64,000 nucleotides of DNA from contig JADJPQ010000011.1 in NCBI GenBank assembly GCA_016713175.1, forward strand, positions 124,001 to 188,000. Direction: 5' to 3'. Each line of letters opens with the position of its first letter. Within the stretch, counting starts at the first letter, position 1. This document shows, in pieces, positions 20,801 through 29,278 of the stretch. The DNA comes from Planctomycetota bacterium (GTDB lineage: Bacteria > Planctomycetota > UBA1135 > UBA2386). A program made the translations under genes and the position numbers. The notes below the pieces were generated by a model that was given only the letters and a program-made list of their open reading frames with translations, had not been told where the DNA came from and made no database searches.

Positions 20801-23800
20801 TGGCATCGGCGGCATCCGCCGGTTCGATCTGGTGGCGGATCAGTTGTTTGCGTGGACGGATCAGGGCCTCGCGATCGAAGGCGATGCGGGGTTCATCCGC
20901 CTGGCGCCGCCAGGTTTCCGCGACCTCGTCGAGGTGACGCGCGCCGGTCGTCGGCAGTGGCTGGCCTTCGACCGACGCGGACTGGCGCACGTGCTTGCCC
21001 CGGGAACCTCGCCGACGCCGGATCCGTGGTTCGGTGGCGAAGCGGTATCGGCGGCGCCGATCACCCACGCGACGGCGCTGGCCCCGGCGGTGACGTTGTT
21101 GGCGTTCGCCGACGGCACGCTGGCGACCTATCTCGAGAACGAGCGGCGGCTGGTGACCACGCGACCCGCGGGTCGGCGAGTTGTCTATCTCGGCGGCGAT
21201 GCCGCTTCGGGGTGCGTCGCGATCGTCCGCGAGGGTGCAGCGTTGCAACTCGAGCTGTTGCCGGTGACGGCGCAGGGCGCTTTCCGTCAGCAACCGCAGG
21301 TCCTCGGCGGGATCCGCGACTGGGTCCTGGTCGATCCGCAGCGGTGGCACGCGCCCGACGACAACCTGTTCGTGTTGCGTGCCGATCGCTCGATCCTGAC
21401 GGTGCGGGGAGGGAAGGATGGCGTTCCACGTCTCGTCGCGCCACTCCTCGGGCCGGTCGAGCGCGTCACCGAGGTCTCGGTTCACCGAGTGGTGGCGGAT
21501 CGGGAGGACCTGCTCGTCCTCGACTCGGAGGGCGTGCTGTCGCGACACGACGCGCGTCGGGCAGTTGCCGACCAGCTTGCCAAGGGCGTCATCGACATCT
21601 GGCCGGTCCGCGATGGTCTCGTTCGCCGTCATGCCGCCAACCTGGCGCTTGCCGATCGCGAGCTGTCGCTCGGCGGCGGAGCACTGATCCGTGGCGATGG
21701 GTCCGAGGTGGTTGTCTGGGACGTCGGGGCCACGGGCGTCCAACGCCTCGGTGCTGGCGAACAGCCACCGATCCAGGTGCGTAGCACCAGTCGGCCTTCG
21801 GGCCTGCGTGCCGCTTGGGCGACGGCTGCGAGCGGCGACGTGCTGTTCGGTCTCGACCACAGCGGCCGCCCGTGGCGCTACGACGCCAGCCGTGCCAACT
21901 GGCAGCGCCAGCACGACGTCGAGGGCGACTTCCACGCGCTGGTCGGTGCGGGTGCCGTGCCGACGGCAGCGATCGGCGACAACTCGATCCTCGATTTCGC
22001 CACCGGCGTGCGAGTGCCATTGCGCGGCGTCCCGGCCGTGTCCGCCGCCGGTGCGGTGGCGTTCCTCGATGTCGATGGGAGCGTTCGCCAGCTCGGTGGC
22101 AACGGTGCCGGTGTGGTCTTCCGCCCGCGACCGGTGGTGCCTGCCGGGGCCACGCATCGGTGGTCCGTGCCGATCGCCGGCGGGGTCGTGATCGGCCTCG
22201 ATCGGGCGGTGCTGCGTTGGGATCCAGGCGCCGAGCGTCCGGAGGTCCTGCAGGGGAGCGAACAGTTGCCGACGACCGAGGGCAGTTGGTTCCTCTCCGC
22301 GAGCGGCGAGGTCGCCTGGTTCGTCGCGCGTGGGCACCAGGGAATCCACGAGATCACCGCCGCGGGCGTCGCGGTCCGCTCGACCCGTCCGGTGCGCTTG
22401 CTCGGCACGGTCGGCGATTCGGTCGTCGCGGTGGTGTCCGATGGTTCGGTCCGGCAGTTCGAGGTTGGCGGCGTCACGCGCACGCTGCTGCCCGTACTCG
22501 ACGGTTCGCGCCCGGTGCGGGAGTGCTGGCGGAGTGCGAACGGCGATCGGTGCCTCGCGCTGAACTCGGCCGGAGATCTGCTGGCGCGTGCCGAGGCGGT
22601 GCCCGGGACGCAGTGGACACCGATGGCTGGCGCGAAGTGGCAGGTGGTCGAAGCGGTGGACCTCGACGGTCCGCATCTGATCGCGCGCGGCCAGGGTCGC
22701 GACGGCCGGCAGCGAACGGTAGTCATCGACGGTGAGACCGGTCGCCTGCGGATGGACCTGATCCAGACCGCGTCCGGCCTCGCCGCAAGCGATGGCAGCC
22801 GGCAGTTCGTCCAGGAAGGTGCGTTCGCGGCGATCGCGCAGGGCAACTGGATGCTCGAAGGCGGCAGTGGCGAGATCGTCGATCTCGAACCCGGATCGTC
22901 CTTGCCGCGGGGCCGGCTCGTCGTCGGTGAGCACCTGGCCGTCGAGCCGGTCGGCGGTTTCGACTCGGCCCGTGTCGATGCGCGCGGTCGTCTCTGGGTC
23001 GACCGTGGCGGCGTCTGGCAGAGCTACGCATCGTGGCGGCGCGGCGGCGCTCCGGCCCGTCGTGAGCACGTCTTGCCCGCGGTTCCGGTCGTCGCGCTCG
23101 ACCAGGTCGTCGGCGGGCACAAGATCACGCTTGCGGATGGTCGGCAGATCGCGCTGGCCGGTGACCGGTTCACCGAGGACGGCACCCCCGGGTCGATACC
23201 CGAGGGAATGGAGTTGCTGCGCAATGGCGATGGTCTCGCGGCGCACAGGCTCGGCAGCGCCACGCCCCTGTTCGTCGTGCGTCCGGGCGAACCTTGGCCG
23301 GGAACCGAGGGTGCCGAGGAGGTCGTGTTCGTAGACGGCGCGTTGCACCCGGTGCGTTCGGGTTGGCCTGCGCTCGATGTGGCGGTTTCGCCGGAACGGG
23401 TTGCTGGCGCGGTGGTTCTCGGGGCTCACACCTGGAGCGTGCCCGTCGCGGGGCGCGAACGTCTGCTCGTCGATCGCGTCGGTGAGTCCCTTCGGGTCGT
23501 CGATTCGGCGGGACTGGGAGCCGTGGCGTGGCCGCCGATCCTTGCCGCCGAGATGCCGCGTCTTGCCGGCGCGCATCTGCGCCACGATGGCGATGGCCCG
23601 TGGTTCGATCTTGGCGGCGGAGCCGGACTGGCCTGGACTGGGGGCAGCTGGCACCGGCGTCCTGGTCGTGCCACCGAGCCAGCGATCCGGGAACTGGTCG
23701 ATGGCGAAGGGCGGCTGGCGGTCGACCGTTGGCAATCGATGTCCACCAGCGAGGCCGGACTGCACATCGAGACGGCGGCAGGTGCGTTCACGATCGCGGT

Positions 23801-26800
23801 CGCGGAGTTCGCGAACCCACGTCCGCGGCGTCTGGAGGGTAGGATCCCGCCGGCGATCGCTGCAGCGAGTCAACCGCCCGGGGTCGAGGACGTCACGCTG
23901 ACCGGCCGGCGATGGCAATGGCGGGATCGACGCACCGGCGTTGTTCGTGGTCTGGACCTGGTCCGCGGGCTCGTCGCTGCCGATGACTTCCAGGTCATCG
24001 CCGCCCCACTGGACGGCGATGGTTCCTGGCTTGCCAAGTCCGTGGACGGCCGGGTGTGGCGACTCGGGGCGCACGCGCCCTTGGTTGTCGGAGACGCGTT
24101 CCGGGCACCGCCGAAACCGCCAGCCTTGGCCGCCGCTGGCCGTTTCGACGTGCGTGACAGCAGCTTGTGCTGGTTGCCTGCGGCGCTGACGGCGTCGGTC
24201 GCCATGGGTGCTTGGCAGGAGCCGGCGCACTGGCCAGCCGACGCGCTCGACGATCTGATGCCCGCTGGAGCCGATGCCATCCTGGTTCTCAATGGCGCCG
24301 GCCTCTGGCGGTGGTCCGCCACCGGTCGTGCACCGATCGGTCTCGCGGGCTCGATCCTGACCGGGAGTCAGCTGCGCCTGATCCGTTCGGAACAGGGGTT
24401 CCGCGTGGTCGTGGCTTCGGGCGGATCGTGCATCGACGTCGCTGGACCCACGCCTGCCAGGTTGCCCGCCGAGACCGTGTCGTTCGAGCACCCAGCGGAA
24501 GTGCCGGGCAGCGCCGGGGTCCTCACCTGGCGGCCTGATGGCCGGACTGTCGAATTCGAGGTGCAGGTTCGACGGGGCGATGCGCGGCTGGCGTTGCCGA
24601 CGAGATTCACCGGCGGTGCGTTCGACTTCGAACTGGCTGACTCGCTGGTCGTACGTGACGGTCGCGTCGGCATCGTGGCGATGGCGGCCAGGACCGCGGT
24701 CGAATCTGCGGTCACCGGTCGTGATGGCATCGTCCACCATGCGTTGCCGTTCACGCGGCCGGTGCCACCCGAGGTGGTTCGGGCCGCCGGCGCCGGTGTG
24801 CGTTTCCGGCGGGCAACGGCCGAGACCTGGGTGCCGGAGATCCGCGCTGCGACCGGCGCGGGGCCGGAGTGGATCGAGAGTCGTCGTTCTGCGAACGGAC
24901 AATTCGCGCACGATCTCGTCCAGGCCGCCACGAGCACCGGAACCGGTCTGCTGACTTCGACCGCGATTGGCCTGATTGCAGGTGACCGGGAGGGATTGAT
25001 CCGTCGGGCCCCGCTGCCACCGCTGGACCGCGTCGACCGACTCACGGTCGAGGGCGACCACGTGTTTGCCGGCACCGAGGACTCGGCGGCCGAGTTCGAT
25101 GGCAGGACCTGGCGCGCGGTGCCGCTGTCTGCGTCACCGTTCGCGGCGCATCGCTGGCAGGTGATCGAACGACGCGCCGGGCCGTGGCGTGCCCGGCCTT
25201 CGTCCGACGGGTTCACGCTCGATCATGTCGACGGCTTTGGCGGCGCCGAGGGTATGCAGTTCGTAGCCTCTGCCGGAGCGTTCGCCAGTGATCTGGCAGC
25301 TGGCGAGGACGCGCGTATGCGGGTTCGCCACGGCGTTGGCGTCGTGCAATGGGAGACAAGGGCCGGATGGCTGCAGGCGGCTCCGGAGGGCCGTTTCGGT
25401 CGGGTCGACGGCGATGTGGCTGCGATGACTCCGGCGGAGCGTTTGTCCGCAGATGGCAGTCTGCGGGTCGGGTGCAGCGGTGGCCCGCGACCACTGACCG
25501 TTCGCGACGACGCCGGTCATTCGCAGGATGTGGCATGGAGCGTCGTCGACAGTCGTCTGCCGATCGATCGGGTCCAGGAATTGCTGGCGGTGCCAGGGGC
25601 CCGGGTGTTCGTGCTGGCCACCTCCGCCGGTGTGCGCGAACTGCGCATCGACGACGGGCGGGTCACGAATCTGCCGTTCGAACTCGAGCCCGAGCAACCG
25701 GCCTGGCAGTTGATCGTCGGCGAGTCCGATCAGGCCTTCGTGCGCTCCGGGTCACGGTCGTTCACCAGACAGGCGAACGGCTGGACGCCGTGCCCGTCAG
25801 AACTGCACGAACGGTGGTTGGCGGCCGGTGCCAGAGCGGCTGGCGCGACGGCGGATGGGCGCCTGCGTTGGGAACGACCGGCTCGGGATGGACTGCAGCT
25901 CGCGGTGCATGGTCCTGGCGGTACGCTGCCGGCGCTCTGGGCGGAGACCGGATTCGCCTTCGATCGGCCCACGTTTGTCGCTGCCTCGACGACCCGGTGG
26001 TTGGCAGTGGATGGGGCATGGTTGCGCTGCGCCGATCCGGCCCTTGGTATCAGGGGCCTCGAGCGATCGGGTGAAGCTCCGGATCGCGTGCAGTTGCGAG
26101 CGACTCCGGACGGCAACCCATGCATCGTCGCCGAGCGCGCGGGCCGTGTGGCGGCGTTGGATGCGGCCGGCGTCTGGCAGCCGGACCCGTCGTTGCATCC
26201 CAATCTGTGGCGGGCGTTCCTGTTGCCGGACGTGCTGGTGACCAGCCGCGATGATGGGCTCACGGTGGATTGGCAGCCGACCGGAGCGGGCGGCGCACCG
26301 CCGCCGCGTGTGCAGCTGCAGACCCGGGATGGCCGGTTCCTGCACGATCTCGTGCAGGCGATGGCGACCGTGGGCCAGGACCGCGCCGAGGTTCTGGTGT
26401 TCGCCACGGCTGCCGGACTCACGCTGCGTCGTGGCCAGGATCATCGACTGGTCGATGTGGAAGGCCGGCTCGACGACAGGTCGGGGCCGTGGCGCTTGCT
26501 GCCGACCGCGGCCGGCGTCGCGATCACCGACGGCGGCCGGGTGGAGGAGGTCGTACCGACCCCGCATGTCGGCCGCGGCGCCGAGGTGATCGCCATCCCG
26601 GTCCACGACAGCAACTGCCTGCGGCTCACCCGCACTCCGGCCGGCAGGTTCGTGTTGGCGGAACGTCTCGACGACGGTTCCCTGGGGCCGATCGAGCCCA
26701 TCGTGCAGGACGGTCACCTGCCCGGCGACGTCGTGGTCGCGGCGCAGGCCGTCGGCGATCGCCGTTGGCTGATGACGTCGGCTGGACTGCAACGAGACTC

Positions 26801-28004
26801 GAGCGAGGGGTGGACCGGGTTCCTCAGACCGGAGCAATCCGCCGGTCGTCTCGCTGACGAGGGGCCACCGATTCCCGGCTGCCAGGGATCGCCGCCGATC
26901 CGTCTGGTCGAGGGCGGGGTCTTGCTGGCGTTCGCCGGCCGCGCGCCGGCGGGCCAGTCGTTGCCGATGCAGCTTGGGCCCCAGGGGCTGAGCCCGGTCG
27001 ATGCCGACGCCTGGCGTGATGCGGTCCTGGCGCTGCATCGACGCCCGGGTTGGGCCTGGCGCCAGGCCGGCGCCGGTGCCGACCTCGAGTTGTTCGCCGA
27101 TGGCTGGCGCGGCGGCGGCGAGGAACGTGTGCGTATCGGTGCCGCGGATGGTGCGTTGGATGTGGATTTCTGCACGCTGCTCGGGGCTGCAGGCGCGGTG
27201 ACCCTGGCCGCCTGTCGGATCGGGCTCGTCGAACTCGGAGCGAAGGAAGCCGGGCCACTGTTGTTTCCACCGGCCGAGGACACCGTGCTTGCCCGCGCCG
27301 TCGGCTGTCGCGAGGCCCTGGACGGCCGCGTCGGGATCGCCACGACCGATGCCGCATTGCTGATGGCGCCGGGCAGCCGGGTCCTTTCGGCGACGACGAA
27401 CGCCGGCGAGCTTGCGGCGCTGCGCAGCACCGAGCACTCCGCCGCCGGGTGGAACGTCTATCTCGATGTCACGGGACAGCGGCACGTGGCCCGCACCGAT
27501 TGGCAGCTCGATCTGGCGGGTGATGGCGTGTTCGTGGACGGTCAGTTCGCGTTCGACCATGTCGTCGCGGTCGTCGGCGAAGCGACCAGGGTCCTGGTCG
27601 TGACCGCAGCGGCGATCGAGAGTTCGCAAGGCGATGGTGCGGCACTGACCCACGTCTGCAACCTCGACGAGGCGCCTTTGCGTGTGGGGCTGGCGGAAAG
27701 CGTCGCCATCCTGCAATCCGCGAACAGGGCCTGGCGTCTGGTCGGTGATCGGCTCGAACCGTGGACCGGGCCCGTGGCGCTGCCGCGGGAGGTTGGCGAG
27801 TGTCCGGTCGGATCGTCGGCTCTGGCCTGGCGAGACGGTGCGGTGACGCTCGCCGGGCGGACTGTTCGCTTGGACGGTGGCCCGCTGCTCGGCGCGTTCC
27901 CGCTCGGTCGGCGGCTGTGGACCGTGCATCCCGACGGGCTGCGCTGGCTGCGGCTCGAGTCGCGCTGGCTGGCAAGGCTGGCGGTCGCGGAGCCAGGGCG
28001 ATGA
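17898..28004 (+). CDS. Giant membrane-anchored beta-propeller protein (3368 residues)
   Basis: The ATG shares its A with the preceding TGA. A basic cytoplasmic N-terminus (1-43) is followed by one membrane segment 'GLFAALAACAVVAALVAYAAF' (about 44-64); the remaining 3300 residues are beta-strand repeats rich in Trp, Gly and Asp, of the form 'xxVVLxDGxLxxW' with 'DRxGRL'-type turns, as in WD40-like or YVTN-like propellers. Topology predicts a type II protein with the propellers outside the cytoplasm. A longer internal duplication is visible: 'NGQFAHDLVQAATSTG' (about 2332) and 'DGRFLHDLVQAMATVG' (about 2811), each inside similar surroundings. The protein corresponds to the beta-propeller member of MoxR-vWA-propeller ternary systems, thought to be a recognition scaffold. 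No enzymatic motif seen. Confidence 0.85.
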   Translation: MVAPNDDESRPWVRMRWARERRPVHEPAPVLPVDPGKDRGSGQGLFAALAACAVVAALVAYAAFRTWPAAHAHPQLHDRFAAFHPGTFELTGAAASRDGSRLFVTSRGGGLTTIDARLLRANNEQPGPEGGPASADLRDVAVGPDDSLLAITHASGSGADCRTAAGVWRRCIAPLAIEGLDIDQVVRVLGSDRALVLILADGRLVHYAIAERELTLMSLAGAIPAPVTSAAATATPGDDAWTGWLVAAGGLVRVEIAGRVARAEAVAAPSGARIVEVAAVGERMFARTGEGGLYRYAGSQWEPIWRGSQWPGLSLAKARFAAVSGDGARLWLIPAAGATPAVDVGVYSFADRTWATGRLPDGARIGGDAPSPVIADDGNTLLLANAAGGVLVLGVQRDQVVEIGCNLLGGDRLMHASGSADEVLLTTVASTGTHRVRSFRWEKLRTDPAALGTVLRASGRAEFEDADVLEVVPDAARLLFVDRHGRVTPYDLKRRGFERPRALTGVVAPPLCATRCNHWLWVVGADHAVTRFDLAGLGQDTPALAGEQIASGQGLPAGAVVCHALVAGDGFDVILADGTAWNYSFGSAWQRVGEGLQADELMRLADGTVVGRDAQGKLLRRGRAAWESVAANGTDARLRRLFAALPGPLACTEDGALGWLRVDATWRLEPWIAATPTGEDRPGPVFSAAAAAADDAALILGDGGGLVVYEFATHRWQRVCSKAQAEWVFASTDAEVFALDRHDQQLHRVARRAPFATSMVLDQCRAVAATADSAIALSVDGRLHWLTGRAPRNLPLSNLPGDIGSSGVVRSATTFGDQALVVGPEGTLYAYSVRAGVVESVRGPWRTELRTVVATPRLITVLAVDGRAWASPRLRAAWDPVELPDQPTIASIGACGDGVALLTAGDGVALLTAAGSAPVVLCGGARPQRSPGVLTSVVLDGERLLLGGAAGIAERSPSARALIERSDAGIGGIRRFDLVADQLFAWTDQGLAIEGDAGFIRLAPPGFRDLVEVTRAGRRQWLAFDRRGLAHVLAPGTSPTPDPWFGGEAVSAAPITHATALAPAVTLLAFADGTLATYLENERRLVTTRPAGRRVVYLGGDAASGCVAIVREGAALQLELLPVTAQGAFRQQPQVLGGIRDWVLVDPQRWHAPDDNLFVLRADRSILTVRGGKDGVPRLVAPLLGPVERVTEVSVHRVVADREDLLVLDSEGVLSRHDARRAVADQLAKGVIDIWPVRDGLVRRHAANLALADRELSLGGGALIRGDGSEVVVWDVGATGVQRLGAGEQPPIQVRSTSRPSGLRAAWATAASGDVLFGLDHSGRPWRYDASRANWQRQHDVEGDFHALVGAGAVPTAAIGDNSILDFATGVRVPLRGVPAVSAAGAVAFLDVDGSVRQLGGNGAGVVFRPRPVVPAGATHRWSVPIAGGVVIGLDRAVLRWDPGAERPEVLQGSEQLPTTEGSWFLSASGEVAWFVARGHQGIHEITAAGVAVRSTRPVRLLGTVGDSVVAVVSDGSVRQFEVGGVTRTLLPVLDGSRPVRECWRSANGDRCLALNSAGDLLARAEAVPGTQWTPMAGAKWQVVEAVDLDGPHLIARGQGRDGRQRTVVIDGETGRLRMDLIQTASGLAASDGSRQFVQEGAFAAIAQGNWMLEGGSGEIVDLEPGSSLPRGRLVVGEHLAVEPVGGFDSARVDARGRLWVDRGGVWQSYASWRRGGAPARREHVLPAVPVVALDQVVGGHKITLADGRQIALAGDRFTEDGTPGSIPEGMELLRNGDGLAAHRLGSATPLFVVRPGEPWPGTEGAEEVVFVDGALHPVRSGWPALDVAVSPERVAGAVVLGAHTWSVPVAGRERLLVDRVGESLRVVDSAGLGAVAWPPILAAEMPRLAGAHLRHDGDGPWFDLGGGAGLAWTGGSWHRRPGRATEPAIRELVDGEGRLAVDRWQSMSTSEAGLHIETAAGAFTIAVAEFANPRPRRLEGRIPPAIAAASQPPGVEDVTLTGRRWQWRDRRTGVVRGLDLVRGLVAADDFQVIAAPLDGDGSWLAKSVDGRVWRLGAHAPLVVGDAFRAPPKPPALAAAGRFDVRDSSLCWLPAALTASVAMGAWQEPAHWPADALDDLMPAGADAILVLNGAGLWRWSATGRAPIGLAGSILTGSQLRLIRSEQGFRVVVASGGSCIDVAGPTPARLPAETVSFEHPAEVPGSAGVLTWRPDGRTVEFEVQVRRGDARLALPTRFTGGAFDFELADSLVVRDGRVGIVAMAARTAVESAVTGRDGIVHHALPFTRPVPPEVVRAAGAGVRFRRATAETWVPEIRAATGAGPEWIESRRSANGQFAHDLVQAATSTGTGLLTSTAIGLIAGDREGLIRRAPLPPLDRVDRLTVEGDHVFAGTEDSAAEFDGRTWRAVPLSASPFAAHRWQVIERRAGPWRARPSSDGFTLDHVDGFGGAEGMQFVASAGAFASDLAAGEDARMRVRHGVGVVQWETRAGWLQAAPEGRFGRVDGDVAAMTPAERLSADGSLRVGCSGGPRPLTVRDDAGHSQDVAWSVVDSRLPIDRVQELLAVPGARVFVLATSAGVRELRIDDGRVTNLPFELEPEQPAWQLIVGESDQAFVRSGSRSFTRQANGWTPCPSELHERWLAAGARAAGATADGRLRWERPARDGLQLAVHGPGGTLPALWAETGFAFDRPTFVAASTTRWLAVDGAWLRCADPALGIRGLERSGEAPDRVQLRATPDGNPCIVAERAGRVAALDAAGVWQPDPSLHPNLWRAFLLPDVLVTSRDDGLTVDWQPTGAGGAPPPRVQLQTRDGRFLHDLVQAMATVGQDRAEVLVFATAAGLTLRRGQDHRLVDVEGRLDDRSGPWRLLPTAAGVAITDGGRVEEVVPTPHVGRGAEVIAIPVHDSNCLRLTRTPAGRFVLAERLDDGSLGPIEPIVQDGHLPGDVVVAAQAVGDRRWLMTSAGLQRDSSEGWTGFLRPEQSAGRLADEGPPIPGCQGSPPIRLVEGGVLLAFAGRAPAGQSLPMQLGPQGLSPVDADAWRDAVLALHRRPGWAWRQAGAGADLELFADGWRGGGEERVRIGAADGALDVDFCTLLGAAGAVTLAACRIGLVELGAKEAGPLLFPPAEDTVLARAVGCREALDGRVGIATTDAALLMAPGSRVLSATTNAGELAALRSTEHSAAGWNVYLDVTGQRHVARTDWQLDLAGDGVFVDGQFAFDHVVAVVGEATRVLVVTAAAIESSQGDGAALTHVCNLDEAPLRVGLAESVAILQSANRAWRLVGDRLEPWTGPVALPREVGECPVGSSALAWRDGAVTLAGRTVRLDGGPLLGAFPLGRRLWTVHPDGLRWLRLESRWLARLAVAEPGR

Positions 28005-29278
28005 GCCGGCAGCTGCGGCTGCGCTACCGTCATGACCGCGGTCCCGAGGTCGTGGTCGGCGCCGCCGTGGCGTTTGCCGCGGCGATGCGCGAACAGGCGA
28101 GCCATGCGCTCGCCGCCGAACTACCGACGTCGGCGACGATGCCCGCACTGCTGGCACGTGCCATCGTCGGCGGCGACGTGCGGATTCCCGGGCGCGAACG
28201 TCTGCGCAGCGTCCACACCGAAGGCGGCCTGCTGCTGCTGGCGTTGGATCACGATGCGCGCGACCGGTTGATCCGTATCGAACAGCCAGGCGGCCTGGTC
28301 ACGGAGCTGAGCTGGGATGACGGCGGGCGTCTGCTCGCGGTCCATGACGAGACCGGTTGCGCCGTCCGGATGCGCTATGGCGGCAATGGCGCCTTGACAC
28401 AGATCGAATACCCTGGGCGGCGACTGTTCGAATACCGGTATGACGATCGGGGCCGTCTGTGCGCCTGCGTGTTCCCGGACGGGCGCACTCTGCACAATGA
28501 CTATCACGGCCCGAGCCTGTTCCTGCGGGCTGCGCGGTGCGGCGCCTTTGGCATCGAGACTTCGATCCAGGCCAGCGGTCGTCTCGAGTCGCTGACCGTG
28601 CACGGCGCACGCCTGCTGGCCCGCCCGGATCTGCAAGCGAGGCTGTTGTCGGCGCCGATCACAGCGATGACGGTCGCCGATGGCCGGATCCTGTGCTCCG
28701 ACCTCGGCGTCCTCGAGGAACGGGCGGGCCGTGTGCACTGCGTGATGTCGATCACCGGCACGTTCGCGACGCGGCCGGCTGGCGAGGTGCCCGGGGCGCT
28801 GCTGAGTCACGACTGGAGCACTGGCGGCCAGGGCGAGTGCGCGCGCGGACCGGGCGGCCACTTGCGGTGGGTGCGCGATCCGCTCGGTCGCCGGGCGGTC
28901 TTCCACCGCCTCGGCGACCGCAAGGCCGTGGTCGTGCGGCCGGATGGCGTCGGGGTGCTGACCCGTTCGCGCTTTGGCAGGGCGTACCGGTTGCGCACGG
29001 ATGGTGCGGCGTCGGTGGATGCGCGAATCGGCCGCGGCGGTTGGCGGGTGGTCGACGCCGACGGCGCGACGATTGAACGGAGCGATCGCGGGCGCCGGGT
29101 CGCGGTACCCGGGCGCTTCGACGGCGAGATGCGCGGAGACCATGTGCGATTGCGCCTCGATGGCACGGAGCTGTTGACTGCCGCCGGGCACTGGATGCGA
29201 CGGTTCTGGTTTGGCGAGCTGCGTCTGCCCGAGACGATGTGCGGCGTGTTCGCGCCCACAGATGGAGGTGCGCGATGA
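28001..29278 (+). CDS. RHS/YD-repeat protein, short
   Basis: 425 residues, ATGA overlap with the propeller gene. Residues about 65-175 hold YD repeats ('GLVTELSWDDGGRLLAV', 'FEYRYDDRGRLCACVFPDG'), the beta-hairpin units that build RHS shells. Further looser repeats continue to the end ('VRDPLGRRAVFHRLGD', 'VRPDGVGVLTRSRFG'). Classic RHS proteins form a cocoon that holds a C-terminal toxin, but no DPxG core-end motif or toxin tip is seen here. No signal peptide. Probably works with the larger RHS protein that follows. Confidence 0.75.
   Translation: MSRQLRLRYRHDRGPEVVVGAAVAFAAAMREQASHALAAELPTSATMPALLARAIVGGDVRIPGRERLRSVHTEGGLLLLALDHDARDRLIRIEQPGGLVTELSWDDGGRLLAVHDETGCAVRMRYGGNGALTQIEYPGRRLFEYRYDDRGRLCACVFPDGRTLHNDYHGPSLFLRAARCGAFGIETSIQASGRLESLTVHGARLLARPDLQARLLSAPITAMTVADGRILCSDLGVLEERAGRVHCVMSITGTFATRPAGEVPGALLSHDWSTGGQGECARGPGGHLRWVRDPLGRRAVFHRLGDRKAVVVRPDGVGVLTRSRFGRAYRLRTDGAASVDARIGRGGWRVVDADGATIERSDRGRRVAVPGRFDGEMRGDHVRLRLDGTELLTAAGHWMRRFWFGELRLPETMCGVFAPTDGGAR

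Noticed and set aside
20328..25061. 1577-codon minus-strand open frame opposite the giant propeller gene
   Set aside because: Shadow frame; composition is Arg/His/Gln-rich and lacks any motif, while the plus frame has clear propeller repeats.
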